A stretch of DNA of 64,000 nucleotides from Ottowia thiooxydans DSM 14619. GTDB taxonomy: Bacteria > Pseudomonadota > Gammaproteobacteria > Burkholderiales > Burkholderiaceae_C. Shown here in pieces: positions 61,371-64,000 of this stretch. The notes under the pieces were generated by a model. It searched no databases. It was given only the letters and a program-made list of their open reading frames with translations, and was not told the origin of the DNA. A program made the position numbers and the translations under genes. The stretch covers positions 706,068 to 770,067 of the forward strand of contig NZ_AUGX01000001.1 in NCBI RefSeq assembly GCF_000422885.1, in the 5' to 3' direction. Position 1 is the stretch's first letter. The number at the start of each line of letters is the position of its first letter.

Positions 61371-62264
61371 TCAGGTTGCAGCGACTTGCCGCACGGCTGT
61401 GAGAAATAAATCCAATGCCGGCTGGTCTTGATCTGCCTTCCAGAGGCAGTGCGTTTCATAGCGCAGCCAGTCCTTTCGTGTGCCCTTAACCGGCAAGAAG
61501 ACCACGCCTGCCATCCCGGCTTGCTGCATAGCAGCAGGCACCAAAGCCACTGCCAGCCCCTGCCCTACCAGCGACACCACGCTCAACCAGTGCTGAAGCT
61601 CATGCGCGGGCTCAGGGGTGAAGCCTGCAGCGCCGCACAGCATCAAAATCCGTGAGTGGTAATCCGGCGAAACAGCCCGGGCCACCAAGGCAAAAGGCTG
61701 ATCTGCCAAAGCCTGTAGAGGAATGGAGCGCTGGCGCGCCAACGGGTGGGCCGCAGATACGCAAGCCACGAAGGCTTGGCTAGACACCAGGATTTGCGAC
61801 AAACCGGCCGGCACCTGGGTCGTGTGTACGAAACCTGCGTCGAGCCGATCATGCTGCAGCTCAAGCAGTTGCTCGCTTGAGCTTAGTTCGCGCAAGAGTA
61901 TTTTCAGCCGTGGATGCTCAGCCTGGAAACGCTGCAGCATGCGAGGCAACCCGCGGTACAGCATAGTGCCCGCAAACCCGATGCGAAGGCTGCCCGCTTC
62001 TCCTACAGCCACGTCACGGGCTTCCGCCAAAGCCTGCGCTGCACGCTCCAACACGGCCCGTGCAGCAGGCACAAAGGCCTGCCCGGCGGCGGTCAGTTGA
62101 ACGCCGCGGCTGCTGCGGATGAAGAGGGGCGCTCCAACCGCAGCTTCAAGTTGCTGAACTGCCACCGAAAGAGGTGGTTGGCTCAGGCCCAGCCGCTGAG
62201 CGGCACGGCCAAAGTGCAGCTCTTCTGACAAAGCCAGGAAATAGCGGAGGTGGCGCAGCTCCAT
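61371..62264 (-). CDS. LysR-type regulator, probably of gcdH
   Basis: 297 residues. The HTH is at the N-terminus (MELRHLRYFLALSEELHFGR, AAQRLGLSQPPLSVAVQQLE, FIRSSRGVQLTAAGQAF) and the effector domain follows (ARQRSIPLQALADQPFALVA). It is divergent from gcdH, with a 13-bp palindrome in the 105-base gap. Local pairing resembles the GcdR-gcdH arrangement of proteobacteria, so it likely responds to a glutarate-related compound. Confidence 0.9.
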   Translation of the reverse strand: MELRHLRYFLALSEELHFGRAAQRLGLSQPPLSVAVQQLEAAVGAPLFIRSSRGVQLTAAGQAFVPAARAVLERAAQALAEARDVAVGEAGSLRIGFAGTMLYRGLPRMLQRFQAEHPRLKILLRELSSSEQLLELQHDRLDAGFVHTTQVPAGLSQILVSSQAFVACVSAAHPLARQRSIPLQALADQPFALVARAVSPDYHSRILMLCGAAGFTPEPAHELQHWLSVVSLVGQGLAVALVPAAMQQAGMAGVVFLPVKGTRKDWLRYETHCLWKADQDQPALDLFLTAVRQVAAT

Positions 62265-62287
62265 TGATACGTAAAACCTATTCTTGG

Positions 62288-62300
62288 ATCGGTATCCGAT
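62288..62300. promoter_or_regulatory. palindrome in the LysR-gcdH intergenic region
   Basis: ATCGG-TAT-CCGAT is a perfect 5-3-5 inverted repeat 70 bases before the gcdH ATG and 24 bases before the regulator start. It is a likely binding site of the LysR protein. Confidence 0.6.
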
Positions 62301-62369
62301 ATTAGACAGCTATTCATAACAACGGCAAAATGTCGTGGTTAACAAATCACCCTACCCGGAGACCTGCGC

Positions 62370-63554
62370 ATGGCTAGCAACAAGAACACCTTCGATTGGC
62401 AAGACCCCTTCAACCTGACTGATCAGTTGACCGAAGACGAACGCCAGGTGCAGGAAGCTGCACGTGCGTATTGCCAGGAGAAACTGCTGCCGCGTGTGCA
62501 GTTGGCCTTCCGCAACGAGCAAACTGATGTCTCGATCTTCCGTGAAATGGGCGAGTTGGGTCTGCTTGGCCCCACGATTCCGGAAGCTTATGGCGGCTCA
62601 GGCCTCAACTATGTTTGCTATGGCCTGGTGGCGCGTGAAGTAGAACGCGTGGATTCCGGCTACCGGAGCATGATGAGCGTGCAAAGCTCGCTGGTGATGG
62701 TGCCCATCAATGAATTCGGTACCGAACAGCAGAAGAAAAAGTACCTGCCCAAGCTGGCTACTGGCGAATGGATTGGCTGCTTTGGCCTGACCGAACCCAA
62801 CCACGGCTCCGACCCTGGCAGCATGATCACCCGCGCCAAGAAGGTTGATGGCGGCTACTCCTTGAGCGGCGCCAAGATGTGGATCACCAATTCGCCCATA
62901 GCCGACGTGTTCGTCGTATGGGCTAAAGACGATGGTGGCCAGATCCGCGGTTTTATTCTGGAAAAAGGCTGGAAGGGCCTTTCAGCACCTGCAGTGCACG
63001 GCAAAGTGGGCTTGCGCGCCAGCATTACAGGCGAAATTGTGATGGATGAAGTCTTTGTGCCAGATGAAAACGCATTCCCCGAAGTGCGCGGCTTGAAAGG
63101 CCCCTTCACTTGCTTGAACAGCGCGCGCTACGGCATTGCATGGGGCGCCTTGGGCGCAGCCGAAGATTGCTACCTGCGTGCTCGCCAATACGTTCTGGAC
63201 CGCAACCAGTTTGGCCGCCCACTGGCTGCCAATCAGCTCATTCAGAAAAAGCTGGCAGACATGCTGACCGACATCAGCCTGGGCCTGCAAGGCTGCCTGC
63301 GCTTGGGAAGAATGAAGGATGAAGGCACGGCTTCGGTCGAACTCACCTCCATCCTGAAACGCAACAGCTGCGGTAAGGCACTGGATATCGCCCGTATGGC
63401 GCGCGACATGATGGGCGGCAACGGCATCAGCGACGAGTATGGCGTGGCACGCCATCTGGTGAACCTGGAAGTGGTGAATACCTATGAGGGCACGCATGAC
63501 GTGCATGCGCTGATTCTGGGCCGTGCGATCACCGGGATTGCGGCATTTAGTTAA
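62370..63554 (+). CDS. gcdH: glutaryl-CoA dehydrogenase
   Basis: 394 residues, standard for Gcd[21 protein letters not shown] and [15 protein letters not shown] are the signature of glutaryl-CoA dehydrogenases. The FAD stretch [17 protein letters not shown] is followed by [19 protein letters not shown], and Glu373 in [20 protein letters not shown] is the catalytic base. Oxidises and decarboxylates glutaryl-CoA to crotonyl-CoA in lysine/tryptophan and benzoate-type degradation. GGAG precedes the ATG. The LysR regulator diverges upstream. Confidence 0.96.
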   Translation: MASNKNTFDWQDPFNLTDQLTEDERQVQEAARAYCQEKLLPRVQLAFRNEQTDVSIFREMGELGLLGPTIPEAYGGSGLNYVCYGLVAREVERVDSGYRSMMSVQSSLVMVPINEFGTEQQKKKYLPKLATGEWIGCFGLTEPNHGSDPGSMITRAKKVDGGYSLSGAKMWITNSPIADVFVVWAKDDGGQIRGFILEKGWKGLSAPAVHGKVGLRASITGEIVMDEVFVPDENAFPEVRGLKGPFTCLNSARYGIAWGALGAAEDCYLRARQYVLDRNQFGRPLAANQLIQKKLADMLTDISLGLQGCLRLGRMKDEGTASVELTSILKRNSCGKALDIARMARDMMGGNGISDEYGVARHLVNLEVVNTYEGTHDVHALILGRAITGIAAFS

Positions 63555-63557
63555 TTG

Positions 63558-63601
63558 GCGAGGGGGCAAGCGCGGCTGCTCCGCAGCCGGGCGCCCCTCG
63601 C
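63558..63601. terminator. nested inverted repeat after gcdH
   Basis: Outer arms GCGAGGGG (63558-63565) and CCCCTCGC (63594-63601) enclose CGGCTGC-TCC-GCAGCCG (63573-63589). Directly after the gcdH stop; without a T-run, so it may be a Rho-dependent terminator or a dispersed repeat. Confidence 0.5.
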
Positions 63602-64000
63602 AAGCGAAAGCTCGAATAAAGCTTTTCGCTCGCGACCGACAATTTCAGGGCCCAGCGCAGCGATGGCCCGAATGGGTATCCCACCCCTCTGGCCGCGCTG
63701 AGAAGCGCAAGGCGAGGGGCGGGCAAGAGCACTGAAAGATGCTCTTGCTTCGTGATCTAGCTTGCAGCCGCTGTTTGAACGTAGAGAACGAAGTGAACGC
63801 AGTGAGTTCGGCTGCACCGCCCCTTGACTGAGCATCGCAAGTTGCCCGAAGCGCAGCGCAGGGACGCGTCCGGTGGGGTCGCCTTTCTTTTGCCTACATT
63901 TCTTCGGCCGGCGCTCCGGTGGCGAAGCAAAGAACAAGTAGGTGCGCCGCCGGGCGCAATTCCCGGCCTCCGACCTCAAGGCAAAAGCAGAAGGTAATTT
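63602..64000. other. 399-base tail without a gene, rich in small inverted repeats
   Basis: Contains GCAAGAGC (63723-63730) with GCTCTTGC (63741-63748), and GCAGCCG (63764-63770) with CGGCTGC (63809-63815). Long frames here have repetitive Arg/Pro/Ala-rich translations and look like non-coding repeat DNA. The region is a type of extragenic repetitive sequence often seen in Burkholderiales. Confidence 0.5.

Noticed and set aside
63551..63979. 142-codon minus-strand frame at the right end
   Set aside because: The translation is Arg/Ser/Leu-Arg repetitive (SLRSLRSLRS-type) and lies over a stretch of inverted repeats; typical spurious frame in extragenic repeat DNA.

Overview
The window looks like chromosomal DNA of a GC-rich betaproteobacterium of the order Burkholderiales, most likely family Comamonadaceae. 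This rests on the gene order yebC-purD-hemF-nadD-rsfS-rlmH-maf-rng, two Bug-type solute-binding proteins, a BktB-like thiolase, a GcdH/LysR pair and Comamonadaceae-style dispersed GC-rich palindromes. All identifications come from reading the sequence; no database search was run. No rRNA, tRNA, CRISPR array or intact transposase was recognised.

Left part (1-32 kb). Mostly metabolic genes with their own regulators: polyphosphate kinase 2, a BktB-type thiolase, a universal stress protein behind an FNR-type box, and a family III CoA-transferase paired with a methylsuccinyl-CoA-dehydrogenase-like enzyme. These are followed by a LysR regulator with two DNA-binding domains, a Bug receptor and a hydrolase. 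Next come argA, dsbB and a flavin reductase, then an IclR-controlled set (metallo-beta-lactamase fold protein, FAD monooxygenase, DUF2783, VOC protein) that looks like an aromatic hydroxylation and ring-cleavage pathway. amtB has a sigma-54 promoter and a small unknown partner gene. A RidA / racemase / Bug operon faces an AraC regulator. metY, an iron-trafficking protein, a ParB-like protein, mnmC and DUF2322 follow. At 29.7-32.2 kb an ECF sigma factor and its anti-sigma factor lie divergent from an exported ferritin-like protein and a cytochrome c, with matching ECF-type promoters on the two strands.

Middle (32.4-43.6 kb). A catabolic cluster: TetR regulator, acyl-CoA synthetase, SCP-x-like thiolase, SDR dehydrogenase, a complete branched-chain-amino-acid-type ABC transporter (livKHMGF), a second SCP-x-like thiolase and an AhpD-like protein. 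It looks like uptake, CoA activation and beta-oxidation-style cleavage of an unknown carboxylate. The TetR/synthetase intergenic region has four phased GGTACC-type sites over a good sigma-70 promoter. Dispersed inverted repeats of one family lie at the left edge and between livK and livH.

Right part (43.7-64 kb). An AraC regulator, a DUF4336 protein, and a large exported protein with four near-identical TIG repeats and an exosortase-like sorting signal near its N-terminus. Then the leftward housekeeping block, a HerA-like ATPase, upp and msrA. Between msrA and gcdH lies an accessory island: two MITE-like elements and a 757-codon AT-rich orphan gene that I cannot assign. A LysR regulator and glutaryl-CoA dehydrogenase close the window.
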